NCBI GenBank assembly: GCA_001556025.1
Contig: LSIB01000127.1
Coordinates: 1 to 38,281, forward strand
Length of the DNA stretch: 38,281 nt
From: Rhizobiales bacterium CCH3-A5
GTDB lineage: Bacteria; Pseudomonadota; Alphaproteobacteria; Rhizobiales; Beijerinckiaceae
Direction: 5' to 3'
The position numbers and the translations under genes were made by a program. Below, one piece after another: positions 7,872-15,369 of the stretch. Each line of letters opens with the position of its first letter. Position 1 is the stretch's first letter. Below the pieces are notes generated by a model, which did not search any database, was not told the origin of the DNA, and was given only the letters and a program-made list of their open reading frames with translations.

Positions 7872-9224
7872 ATGAACATCCAGACTCCGGCGAGCGCGAA
7901 GGCTGCCTCGGTCGGGAGCGCGATCCAGACCGGCTACATGTCCGGCTTCGGCAACGGCTTCGAGACCGAGGCGCTGCCCGGCGCGCTGCCGCTGGGGCGC
8001 AATTCGCCGCAACGCTGCGCCTATGGGCTCTATGCCGAGCAGCTTTCCGGCTCGCCCTTCACGGCGCCGCGCACCACCAATGAGCGCTCCTGGCTCTATC
8101 GCATCCGGCCGACGGTCGCGCATTGGGGCCAGTTCCGCAAGGTCGATGCCGGGTTCTGGCGCACCGCGCCCGCGCGCGAGATCGACCTGCCGATCGCGCC
8201 GATGCGCTGGAGCCCGATCCCGATCCCCGAGCGGCCCATCTCCTTCGTCGAGGGCCTGCACAGCATCACCACCGCCGGCGACGCCGGAGCCCAAGCCGGG
8301 ATGGGCGCGCATGTCTACCTGATCACGCGCTCGATGGCGGACGAGTACTTTTACAACGCCGATGGCGAGATGCTGTTCGTGCCGCAGCAGGGGTCCCTGA
8401 GGCTCTGGACCGAGTTCGGAATCATCGACATCGAGCCTGGCGAGATCGCGGTGATCCCGCGCGGCGTGAAGCTGCGCGTCGAGCTCCGGGACGGGCCGGC
8501 GCGCGGCTATCTCTGCGAGAATTATGGCGGTGCGTTCACTTTGCCCGAGCGTGGGCCGATCGGCGCCAACTGCCTCGCCAATCCGCGCGACTTCCTGACT
8601 CCGGTCGCGGCTTACGAGGACCGCGACGCGCCCTCGAAGATGTTCGTCAAATGGGGCGGCGATCTCTGGGTCGCCGACATCGCGCAGTCGCCGCTCGACG
8701 TCGTCGCCTGGCACGGCAATTACGCGCCCTACAAGTACGACCTGCGAAAATTCTCCCCCGTCGGCCCAATCCTGTTCGACCATGCCGACCCGTCGATCTT
8801 CACCGTGCTGACCTCGCCGTCGGAGACGCCCGGCACCGCCAATATCGACTTCGTCATCTTCTCCGACCGCTGGCTCGTCGCCGAGAACACCTTCCGGCCG
8901 CCCTGGTACCACATGAACGTGATGAGCGAGTTCATGGGGCTGGTCTACGGGCAGTACGACGCCAAGACGGGCGGCGGCTTCGTGCCGGGCGGCGTCTCGC
9001 TGCACAACACCATGCTGCCGCACGGGCCCGACATGGACGCCTTCGAGAAGGCGAGCCAGGTCGAGCTCAGGCCGCACAAGCTGGAAGGCACGCTGGCCTT
9101 TATGTTCGAGACGCGCTTTCCGCAACAGGTGACGCGCTTCGCCGCCGAAAGCGAGGCCCTGCAGGCCGATTATGGGGCCTATGGCCACAGGCTGACCAAG
9201 CATTTTGATCCGACGCGGCCCTGA
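7872..9224 (+). CDS. hmgA: Homogentisate 1,2-dioxygenase
   Basis: 450 residues, the normal length. It converts homogentisate plus oxygen to 4-maleylacetoacetate in tyrosine and phenylalanine breakdown; cytoplasmic, non-haem Fe(II). The iron site is visible: His347 and Glu353 in [12 protein letters not shown] and His384 in LPHGPD, with the active-site His378 in SLHN, at the same spacing as in the human enzyme. The N-terminal [20 protein letters not shown] is the family hallmark. A ribosome binding site GGAGGGG (7859-7865) precedes the ATG by 6 bases. The usual partners (maleylacetoacetate isomerase, fumarylacetoacetase) are not in the window, so the gene stands alone here. It is convergent with the LacI-family gene. 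Confidence 0.97.
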   Translation: MNIQTPASAKAASVGSAIQTGYMSGFGNGFETEALPGALPLGRNSPQRCAYGLYAEQLSGSPFTAPRTTNERSWLYRIRPTVAHWGQFRKVDAGFWRTAPAREIDLPIAPMRWSPIPIPERPISFVEGLHSITTAGDAGAQAGMGAHVYLITRSMADEYFYNADGEMLFVPQQGSLRLWTEFGIIDIEPGEIAVIPRGVKLRVELRDGPARGYLCENYGGAFTLPERGPIGANCLANPRDFLTPVAAYEDRDAPSKMFVKWGGDLWVADIAQSPLDVVAWHGNYAPYKYDLRKFSPVGPILFDHADPSIFTVLTSPSETPGTANIDFVIFSDRWLVAENTFRPPWYHMNVMSEFMGLVYGQYDAKTGGGFVPGGVSLHNTMLPHGPDMDAFEKASQVELRPHKLEGTLAFMFETRFPQQVTRFAAESEALQADYGAYGHRLTKHFDPTRP

Positions 9225-9244
9225 CGGAGTCTGCAAAGCGTCCT

Positions 9245-10276
9245 TCAGCCGCCCCGAATGACGAGTTCATGGTCCAGGAAGGCGGCCTTCGCCCGACCCT
9301 TGTCGAGCAGGGCGGCGAGCGTCTTCACCACGACCGGGCCGAAGCCGTCATAGGGAATTTTGACCGCGCTGAGCCAGGGCGCGATCCAGGCGTTGAGCGG
9401 GTTGTCGTCGAAGCCAAACAGCGCGACATCGCCCGGCACGCTCAGGCCCGCCTCGGTCAGCCGGCGATAGGCGCCATAGGCGATCAGGTCGCTGAGGCAG
9501 AGGATGCGGCGCGGCACGATAGGGGCCGCCAGCAGCGCGCCCATCCCTTCATGGCCGATGGCGAGGTGGCTCTTGCCCGCGCCGGTGGCGCGCAGAATGT
9601 CCGCCTCGGCAACCCCACCCGCGACGAGGCCGGCGACGAAGCCCGCCGCGCGGCGCTGGCCGGCGCTGAATGAGAGCGAGGCGTGCAGCAGCCCGAACGG
9701 GCCGCGCTTATCCTGCGCCAGCCAGTGCCGCGCCACGGCGCAGCCCGCCGCATGGTCGTCGATGCCGACGAAGGGCGAGGCCTCGTCGCCGGGATCGCGC
9801 CGGTTGACGAAGACCAGCGGGCGGCCGGCCGCTCGCAACCGGTCGAGGCCCGGCGAGGACACCGCGACTAGAAGCACGATGCCGCGCGCGAGTTGCGCCT
9901 CCATCTCGGCGAGGTATTCGTCCTGGATCGCAGGCTCTTCATGGGTGTCGCAGAGCGCCATGACGAAGCCGGCGTCGCGCAAAGCGAGTTCGATCGAGGC
10001 GGCCGCCGCCGCCATGGCCGGATTGCCGAGATTGGCGGCGAGCACGCCGACGATGCGGCTCTCGCGCTGGCGCAGCGCCCGGCCGACGCTCTGGGGGCGG
10101 TAGCCCAGCGCCGCAACGGCGGCGTTGACGCGGGCGGCGGTCTCGGACGTCGCCTTGTTCTCGACGCCGTTCATCACCCGCGAGACGGTCGCGATCGAGA
10201 CCCCGGCGCGGCGCGCCACCGCCGCGATCGAGACCGGGCGGCTGCCTGCGCCCTTTCGTGGGTCGTGCTCGTTCAC
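9245..10276 (-). CDS. LacI-family transcriptional regulator
   Basis: 343 residues. The N-terminal LacI helix-turn-helix and hinge are clear (VSIAAVARRAGVSIATVSRV, then GYRPQSVGRALR), followed by a periplasmic-binding-protein-like sugar-sensing domain (RIVGVLAANLGNP to the C-terminus) with the typical GFDDNPLNAWIAPWLSAVKIP ending. It is divergent from the GH2 gene, and a LacI-type operator lies between the two starts (10365-10378). The natural reading is a repressor of the GH2-TRAP-GH31 cluster that responds to an imported sugar or its breakdown product (inference). It could also act on hmgA, with which it converges, but nothing in the sequence suggests that. Confidence 0.92.
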   Translation of the reverse strand: MNEHDPRKGAGSRPVSIAAVARRAGVSIATVSRVMNGVENKATSETAARVNAAVAALGYRPQSVGRALRQRESRIVGVLAANLGNPAMAAAAASIELALRDAGFVMALCDTHEEPAIQDEYLAEMEAQLARGIVLLVAVSSPGLDRLRAAGRPLVFVNRRDPGDEASPFVGIDDHAAGCAVARHWLAQDKRGPFGLLHASLSFSAGQRRAAGFVAGLVAGGVAEADILRATGAGKSHLAIGHEGMGALLAAPIVPRRILCLSDLIAYGAYRRLTEAGLSVPGDVALFGFDDNPLNAWIAPWLSAVKIPYDGFGPVVVKTLAALLDKGRAKAAFLDHELVIRGG

Positions 10277-10364
10277 GTCTTCGCCGCCCTTCTCACCCGC
10301 ACCTCGCCTGGCGGACGCGGTTCAGCATATGGTTGCCAGAAGCGCGGCGCTTGTCTAGCATAAG

Positions 10365-10378
10365 GGAAATCGTTTTCC
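10365..10378. promoter_or_regulatory. LacI-family operator
   Basis: The 14-mer GGAAATCGTTTTCC is a palindrome with one mismatched pair and the central CG characteristic of LacI/PurR-family operators. It sits 24 bases before the GH2 ATG and 88 bases before the start of the divergent LacI gene, placed to block transcription of the catabolic operon. Confidence 0.7.
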
Positions 10379-10402
10379 TTCATAAGAAGACTTGTCATCG
10401 GG

Positions 10403-12253
10403 ATGGACACCAAGGTCGAGAACAGCCCTGCCAGCGGGCCCGGCGAGCATGCGCTCCAGCCGGGGCACGATCCCTATCACCATCTCCATGATGAGGCCTA
10501 TGCCGCGCCCTTCGGGCAGCACCGCGTCGGCTGGCGCCAGATGCTGAGCGTGGCGGGCCGCATCGTCGAACCGCTCGATGGCGCGTGGAACTTCGTGCTC
10601 GATCTGCATGACGAGGGCCTGCGCCAGCGCTGGTTCGAGGACGCGCCTGAGCCGATCGGCGGCTGGACGACCCCGCGCGACTATGACGACGGCGACTGGC
10701 AGAGCACGATCGTGCCCTCTTGCTGGAATGTCGTGCGCCCGGAATGGACCTATTTCGAGGGTGGGGCCTGGTACACGCGCCATCTCGATTTCGCACCCGG
10801 CAAAGCGGGCGAGCGCGTGTTCCTGCGCGTCGGCGCGGCCAATTACGAGGCGCGCGTCTTTCTCAACGGCGTCTTCCTCGGCAGCCATCGCGGCGGCTCG
10901 ACGCCGTTCTTCATCGAGCTGACGGGGCATCTGAACACCGGCGAGAACCGCCTGCAGATCAATGTCGACAATCGCCGCCGGCCGGAGCGCGTGCCGATGA
11001 ACCACACCGACTGGTTCAATTATGGCGGCATCTATCGCGAAATCGGGCTGGTGCGCGTGCCGGCGCTGTTCATCCGCGATTTCGGCGTCGCGCTGGTCCC
11101 GGGCTCGGCTGGCAAACGCATCGCCGTCGATGTGACGCTGTCGGAGCCGGCCAGCGGCACGGCGCGGCTTTCCATCGAAGGGCTGGCCGGCGATGTCGCC
11201 GTGCCGGTCTCCGGCGGCGTCGGCCGTTTGGAATTCGAGGCCGCGCCGGACCTGTGGAGCCCTGCGAACCCTCGGCTCTATTCGGTCGGTATCAGCTTCG
11301 GCGAGGATCGGCTCGGCGACAAAATCGGCTTCCGCGAGATCAGGGTCGAGGGGCAACGCATCCTGCTGAATGGCGAGGACATTTTTCTGCGTGGCATCTG
11401 CGTGCATGAGGACGACCGGGACCTCGGCAAGGTCTCGACCGAGGCCGACATTCGCCGGCGCTATGCCGACGCCAAGGCGCTCAACGCCAATTTCCTGCGG
11501 CTGTCGCATTACCCGCATCATGAGTTGGCGGCGCAGATCGCCGACGAGGTCGGGCTGCTGCTCTGGGAAGAGGTGCCGGTCTACTGGGCGATCGACTTCG
11601 CCAATCCCGACACGTTTGCCGACGCAGACAACCAGTTGCGCGAGATGATCCGGCGGGACCGCAACCGCGCCAGCATCGTGATCTGGGGAGTCGGCAACGA
11701 GAATGCCGACACCGATGCGCGGCTGGCCTTCATGAGCGGGCTCGCCGCCTCCTGCCGCGAGATGGACTCAACCCGTCTGGTCTCGGCCGCCTGCTTGATC
11801 AACCGCGAGCATTTCCGCATCGAGGACCGGCTCTCCGAGGCGCTCGATATCATCGGGCTGAACGAGTATTTCGGCTGGTACGAGCCCTCGCTCGACGGGC
11901 TGAAGCGGCTCTTCGCCAACTCCGACCTCGACAAGCCCCTGGTCATCACCGAGACGGGCGCCGATGCGGTGGCAGGTCGCGAGGGACGTCTGGGCGAGCT
12001 GTTCGGCGAGAGCCACCAGTCCGATCTCTATGAACGCCAGCTCGATCTCGTCGAGAGCGCCCCTTATGTGCGCGGCTTCTGCCCCTGGATTCTCTACGAT
12101 TTCCGCACCGAGCGGCGGCAGACCGCCTATCAGCGCGGCTGGAACCTGAAAGGTCTGATCGCCGCCGACAAGACGACGCGGAAGAAGGCTTTCACCACGC
12201 TTTCGGAGCGTTACTCCGAACTGGCGCAGCAGCAGAAACCTGCTGGACCATGA
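10403..12253 (+). CDS. Glycoside hydrolase family 2, beta-glucuronidase-like
   Basis: 616 residues with the GH2 layout: sugar-binding jelly-roll (about 45-225, with PSCWNV and GGAWYTRHL), immunoglobulin-like domain (225-315) and TIM barrel (320-600). Acid/base Glu433 lies in WGVGNEN and nucleophile Glu517 in VITETGAD. FLRLSHYPHH and CPWILYDFRT are close to beta-glucuronidase (UidA) signatures, so a beta-glucuronidase is favoured over beta-galactosidase, though substrate choice is inferred. No signal peptide: a cytoplasmic enzyme, meaning its substrate must be imported. First gene after the LacI-type operator and 79 bases before the TRAP binding-protein gene, so it heads the putative operon. 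The gap to that gene is rich in A and C and holds no gene. Confidence 0.88.
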   Translation: MDTKVENSPASGPGEHALQPGHDPYHHLHDEAYAAPFGQHRVGWRQMLSVAGRIVEPLDGAWNFVLDLHDEGLRQRWFEDAPEPIGGWTTPRDYDDGDWQSTIVPSCWNVVRPEWTYFEGGAWYTRHLDFAPGKAGERVFLRVGAANYEARVFLNGVFLGSHRGGSTPFFIELTGHLNTGENRLQINVDNRRRPERVPMNHTDWFNYGGIYREIGLVRVPALFIRDFGVALVPGSAGKRIAVDVTLSEPASGTARLSIEGLAGDVAVPVSGGVGRLEFEAAPDLWSPANPRLYSVGISFGEDRLGDKIGFREIRVEGQRILLNGEDIFLRGICVHEDDRDLGKVSTEADIRRRYADAKALNANFLRLSHYPHHELAAQIADEVGLLLWEEVPVYWAIDFANPDTFADADNQLREMIRRDRNRASIVIWGVGNENADTDARLAFMSGLAASCREMDSTRLVSAACLINREHFRIEDRLSEALDIIGLNEYFGWYEPSLDGLKRLFANSDLDKPLVITETGADAVAGREGRLGELFGESHQSDLYERQLDLVESAPYVRGFCPWILYDFRTERRQTAYQRGWNLKGLIAADKTTRKKAFTTLSERYSELAQQQKPAGP

Positions 12254-12332
12254 GCGAGCGGCCCCAAGGCGAAAACGCCCGGCCAGGACAACGAAAACAA
12301 GACAACGCAAACCCGACGCGGAGGACACGCAG

Positions 12333-13316
12333 ATGAGCATCACACGACGCACAACCCTGATCGCCGGAATGACAGCGGCCGCTGCGCTGGCGCTGACGCC
12401 CGTCGCGCAGGCCAAGACGACGATGCGGCTCGGCCACGGCCTCGCCAAGGGCCACCCGGTCGACGTTTCGCTCGAACTCTTCGCCAAGCTCGTCGCCGAG
12501 CGCTCCAAGGGCGAGATCGAGATCAAGGTCTTCCCGGCAGGTCAGCTCGGCCAGCAGCGCGAATTGCTGGAGCAGCTCCAGGCCGGCGCGCTCGACTTCG
12601 CTCATGCCAACGCCTCGCCGCTGGCGGCGTTCGAGCCGGCCTTCGGCGTCTTCGACACGCCCTTCCTGTTCCGCGACAAGGCGCATTTCTTCAAGGTCGT
12701 GGACGGTCCGATCGGTCGCGAGATCCTGGAGGCCGGCAAGGCCAAGTCGCTGCTCGGCCTCGCCTATCAGGACAATGGCACGCGCTCCTTCTACGCCAAG
12801 AAGGCGATCAGGACGCCCGAGGACCTGAAAGGCCTGAAGATCCGGGTGCAGCCCGGCCCGATCACCACGCGCATGGTCAATCTGCTCGGCGCTGCGGCCA
12901 CCCCACTGGCCTGGGGCGAGCTCTACACCGCGCTGCAGTCGGGCGTCGTCGACGGGGCTGAGAACAATGTCACCGCGCTGACGCTCGCCAAGCATGGCGA
13001 GGTGATGAAGTTCTACTCCCGCAACGAGCACACCCGCGTGCCCGACGTGGTCCTGGCTTCGGGCGTCACCTTCGGCAGACTGAAGCCCGACCAGCAAGAG
13101 CTGGTGCGGCAGGCGGCGCTCGATTCCTCCAAGGCCCATAACGAGAACTGGCAGAAGGAACTCGACAAGGCCGAGGGCGACGCTGTGAAGCTGGGCGTCA
13201 CCTTCGTCGACGCCGACAAGGCGGCGTTCCGCAAGGCCGTGCAGCCGATGTATGACGATCTGAAAGCCGTGCCGGCGGTGGCTGCGCTGGCGGACAAGAT
13301 CCAGGCGGTTCAGTAG
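12333..13316 (+). CDS. dctP: TRAP transporter solute-binding protein (DctP family)
   Basis: 327 residues. A signal peptide with an Arg pair (ITRRTTLIAG) is cut after about residue 27 (AQA), so the mature protein is periplasmic. DctP-fold marks: FPAGQLGQQRELLEQLQAG, the conserved substrate-binding arginine Arg171 in GLKIRVQP, and GELYTALQSGVVDGAEN. In this family that arginine forms a salt bridge with a carboxylate on the ligand, so an acidic ligand such as a uronic acid or uronide is likely. A strong ribosome binding site GCGGAGGA lies 6 bases before the ATG. Between GH2 and the permease genes; a long palindromic repeat separates it from dctQ. Confidence 0.93.
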   Translation: MSITRRTTLIAGMTAAAALALTPVAQAKTTMRLGHGLAKGHPVDVSLELFAKLVAERSKGEIEIKVFPAGQLGQQRELLEQLQAGALDFAHANASPLAAFEPAFGVFDTPFLFRDKAHFFKVVDGPIGREILEAGKAKSLLGLAYQDNGTRSFYAKKAIRTPEDLKGLKIRVQPGPITTRMVNLLGAAATPLAWGELYTALQSGVVDGAENNVTALTLAKHGEVMKFYSRNEHTRVPDVVLASGVTFGRLKPDQQELVRQAALDSSKAHNENWQKELDKAEGDAVKLGVTFVDADKAAFRKAVQPMYDDLKAVPAVAALADKIQAVQ

Positions 13317-13339
13317 GGCGAAGGCAATACGCTGTCCGA

Positions 13340-13513
13340 GAAGGGCGCGGGAACCCTCTCCCGGAGGGAGAGGGCAGGGTGAGGGGTCGGCCCTTCGACA
13401 CTGCTGCCGTGACCTCACCGATGCTTTCGTCAGCTTGCGTCTCGCTGGTCCCGCGTCCGTCACCTCACCCCTGCCCCTCTCCTCACAGGAGAGGGGTTCT
13501 TCCAGCGCCCTTC
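13340..13513. repeat. Long palindromic repeat (family C) between dctP and dctQ
   Basis: An imperfect inverted repeat of 174 bases. Outer arms GAAGGGCGC (13340-13348) and GCGCCCTTC (13505-13513) match exactly. Inner arms GAACCCTCTCCC.. (from 13351) and ..GGAGAGGGGTTC (to 13499) match well and contain their own short hairpins. The inner core is the same as the element at 23146-23295. In RNA it would fold into a long stem after the binding-protein gene, which may protect upstream mRNA or cut read-through into the permease genes. Confidence 0.85.
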
Positions 13514-13535
13514 TCCATAAGGCGGCGTTCCCTCC

Positions 13536-14042
13536 ATGCTCCACCGCATCCACCGCTCGCTCGACATCCTCGTGCTGACCCTCGCCGTGCCGATGACGCT
13601 GGTCATGCTGGCCTGCGTGGTCTGGCAGGTGGTGGGGCGCTATTTCCTGAACTCCTCGACCTCGTTCACCGACGAACTCTCGCGCTTCCTGTTCATCTGG
13701 GTCAGCCTGCTGGGGGCTGCCTATGTGCTGGGCAAGCGCGGGCATATCGCCATTACCGGGCTGATCGACATGACCCCGCGCGGCGTGCGGCGCGGCATCG
13801 ACATCCTGATCGCCGCGCTCGTCATCGTCTTCGCGCTGGTCGTGCTCGGCTGGGGCGGCTGGCTCTTGGTCGAGCGCAATCTGAGGCTTGGCCAGGTGAC
13901 GCCGGCCATGCTCGTCCCCGTCGCCTATGTCTACCTCATCATCCCGCTCTCTGGCCTCCTGACCGCCATCTACGCGACGCTCGTCGTCTGCGAGGTCGCC
14001 AGCGGACAGGAGATCGCGGCCAAGGAGGTCTCGCTCGACTGA
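13536..14042 (+). CDS. dctQ: TRAP transporter small permease (DctQ)
   Basis: 168 residues with four hydrophobic segments (about 9-33, 46-65, 85-110 and 125-150), as in DctQ. The conserved WQVVGRYFLNSSTSFTDELS and LFIWVSLLGAAYVLGKRGHI blocks of TRAP small subunits are present. Inner-membrane protein that pairs with DctM. Sixteen bases separate it from dctM. The ATG at 13536 has only a weak ribosome binding site, in line with lower expression than the binding protein upstream (inference). Confidence 0.9.
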   Translation: MLHRIHRSLDILVLTLAVPMTLVMLACVVWQVVGRYFLNSSTSFTDELSRFLFIWVSLLGAAYVLGKRGHIAITGLIDMTPRGVRRGIDILIAALVIVFALVVLGWGGWLLVERNLRLGQVTPAMLVPVAYVYLIIPLSGLLTAIYATLVVCEVASGQEIAAKEVSLD

Positions 14043-14057
14043 GCGGGAGTGAGCGTC

Positions 14058-15359
14058 ATGGAAGCATCACCCGCCCTCATCCTCTCCGTCGCCTTCATCG
14101 GCCTGATGGCCATCGGCGTGCCGATCAGCCACGCCACGGGGCTGGCCGCGATCGCGGCGCTCCTGTCGATCATGCCGCCCATGCCGGCGCTCTCGGTGAC
14201 GGCGCAGCGCATAGCGACCGGGCTCGACTCCTTTGCCCTGCTGGCGATCCCGTTCTTCTTCATGGCGGGCTCGATCATGAATCGCGGCGGCATCGCGCGG
14301 CGGCTGATCGACTGCGCAAAAGTCTTCGTCGGCTGGATGCCGGGCGCGCTGGCGCAGATCACCATCCTCGCCAACATGATGTTCGGCACCGTCTCGGGCT
14401 CGGCCGTGGCAGCGGCGTCCGCCATCGGCGGCACGATGCAGCCGCTCAAAGACAAGGCCGGCTACGACCCGGCCTTCTCGGCGGCGGTCAACATTTCCTC
14501 CTGCCCGACCGGCCTGCTGATCCCGCCATCGGGGGCCTTCATCGTCTATTCGCTGGTCTCGGGCGGCACCTCGATCGCGGCTTTGTTCCTGGCCGGCTAC
14601 CTGCCCGGCATCCTGATGGGCGTCTCGGTCATGGCGCCGGTCTGGTTCATGGCGAAGAAGCGCGGCTATCTGCCGATGCCGCCTTTGCCGATGCGTGAAA
14701 AGGTCTCGGCCATCCTCAGCGCGCTGCCGAGCCTGGGGCTGATCGTGCTGGTGATCGGCGGCATCGTCGGCGGCATCTTCACCGCGACCGAAGGCTCGGC
14801 CATCGCCGTGGTCTATTCGCTCGTGCTGGCGGGCATCTATCGCGAGCTGAGGCTCAGTGACCTCTACCGCATCATCGTCGACACGATCGAGGCGACGGCG
14901 GTGGTTTCGCTGATGATCGGCACCTCGCTCGCCATGGCCTATGTGATGTCGCTCGCCGGCATTCCCCAATTGATCGGCGACTGGATCACCGCGATCTCCG
15001 ACAACAAATACGTTGCGCTGATGCTGGTGAACATCGTGCTTCTGCTGATGGGCACCTTCCTCGACCTCACACCAGGCATCCTGATCTTCACGCCGATCTT
15101 CCTGCCCGTGCTGACGCAGCTCGGCGTCGATCCGGTGCATTTCGGCGTCATACTGGTATTCAACATGTGCCTCGGCATCGTCTCGCCGCCGACGGGGAGC
15201 GCGCTCTTCATCGGCTGCGCCATCGCAAAAGTCTCGATCGAGCGGGTGACGCGGCCGCTGATCCCGATCTTCCTGTCGACCACCTTCGCGCTGCTGGTCG
15301 TGACCTATGTGCCGGCGCTGTCGCTGTTCCTGCCGCGCCTGTTCGGCTTCATCAAGTAA
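14058..15359 (+). CDS. dctM: TRAP transporter large permease (DctM)
   Basis: 433 residues, about 12 hydrophobic segments, the sodium-driven transport subunit of TRAP systems. Diagnostic stretches: LLAIPFFFMAGSIMNRGGIA, NMMFGTVSGSAVAAASAIGG, FTATEGSAIAVVYSL and MGTFLDLTPGILIFTPIFLP. The ATG at 14058 was chosen over an in-frame GTG at 14049 because GGGAG (14045-14049) lies 8 bases before it. With dctP and dctQ it forms a complete three-part TRAP transporter, and the GH31 gene follows after 10 bases. Family knowledge: uptake of carboxylate-bearing compounds using the sodium gradient. Confidence 0.93.
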   Translation: MEASPALILSVAFIGLMAIGVPISHATGLAAIAALLSIMPPMPALSVTAQRIATGLDSFALLAIPFFFMAGSIMNRGGIARRLIDCAKVFVGWMPGALAQITILANMMFGTVSGSAVAAASAIGGTMQPLKDKAGYDPAFSAAVNISSCPTGLLIPPSGAFIVYSLVSGGTSIAALFLAGYLPGILMGVSVMAPVWFMAKKRGYLPMPPLPMREKVSAILSALPSLGLIVLVIGGIVGGIFTATEGSAIAVVYSLVLAGIYRELRLSDLYRIIVDTIEATAVVSLMIGTSLAMAYVMSLAGIPQLIGDWITAISDNKYVALMLVNIVLLLMGTFLDLTPGILIFTPIFLPVLTQLGVDPVHFGVILVFNMCLGIVSPPTGSALFIGCAIAKVSIERVTRPLIPIFLSTTFALLVVTYVPALSLFLPRLFGFIK

Positions 15360-15369
15360 GGCTTTATCC

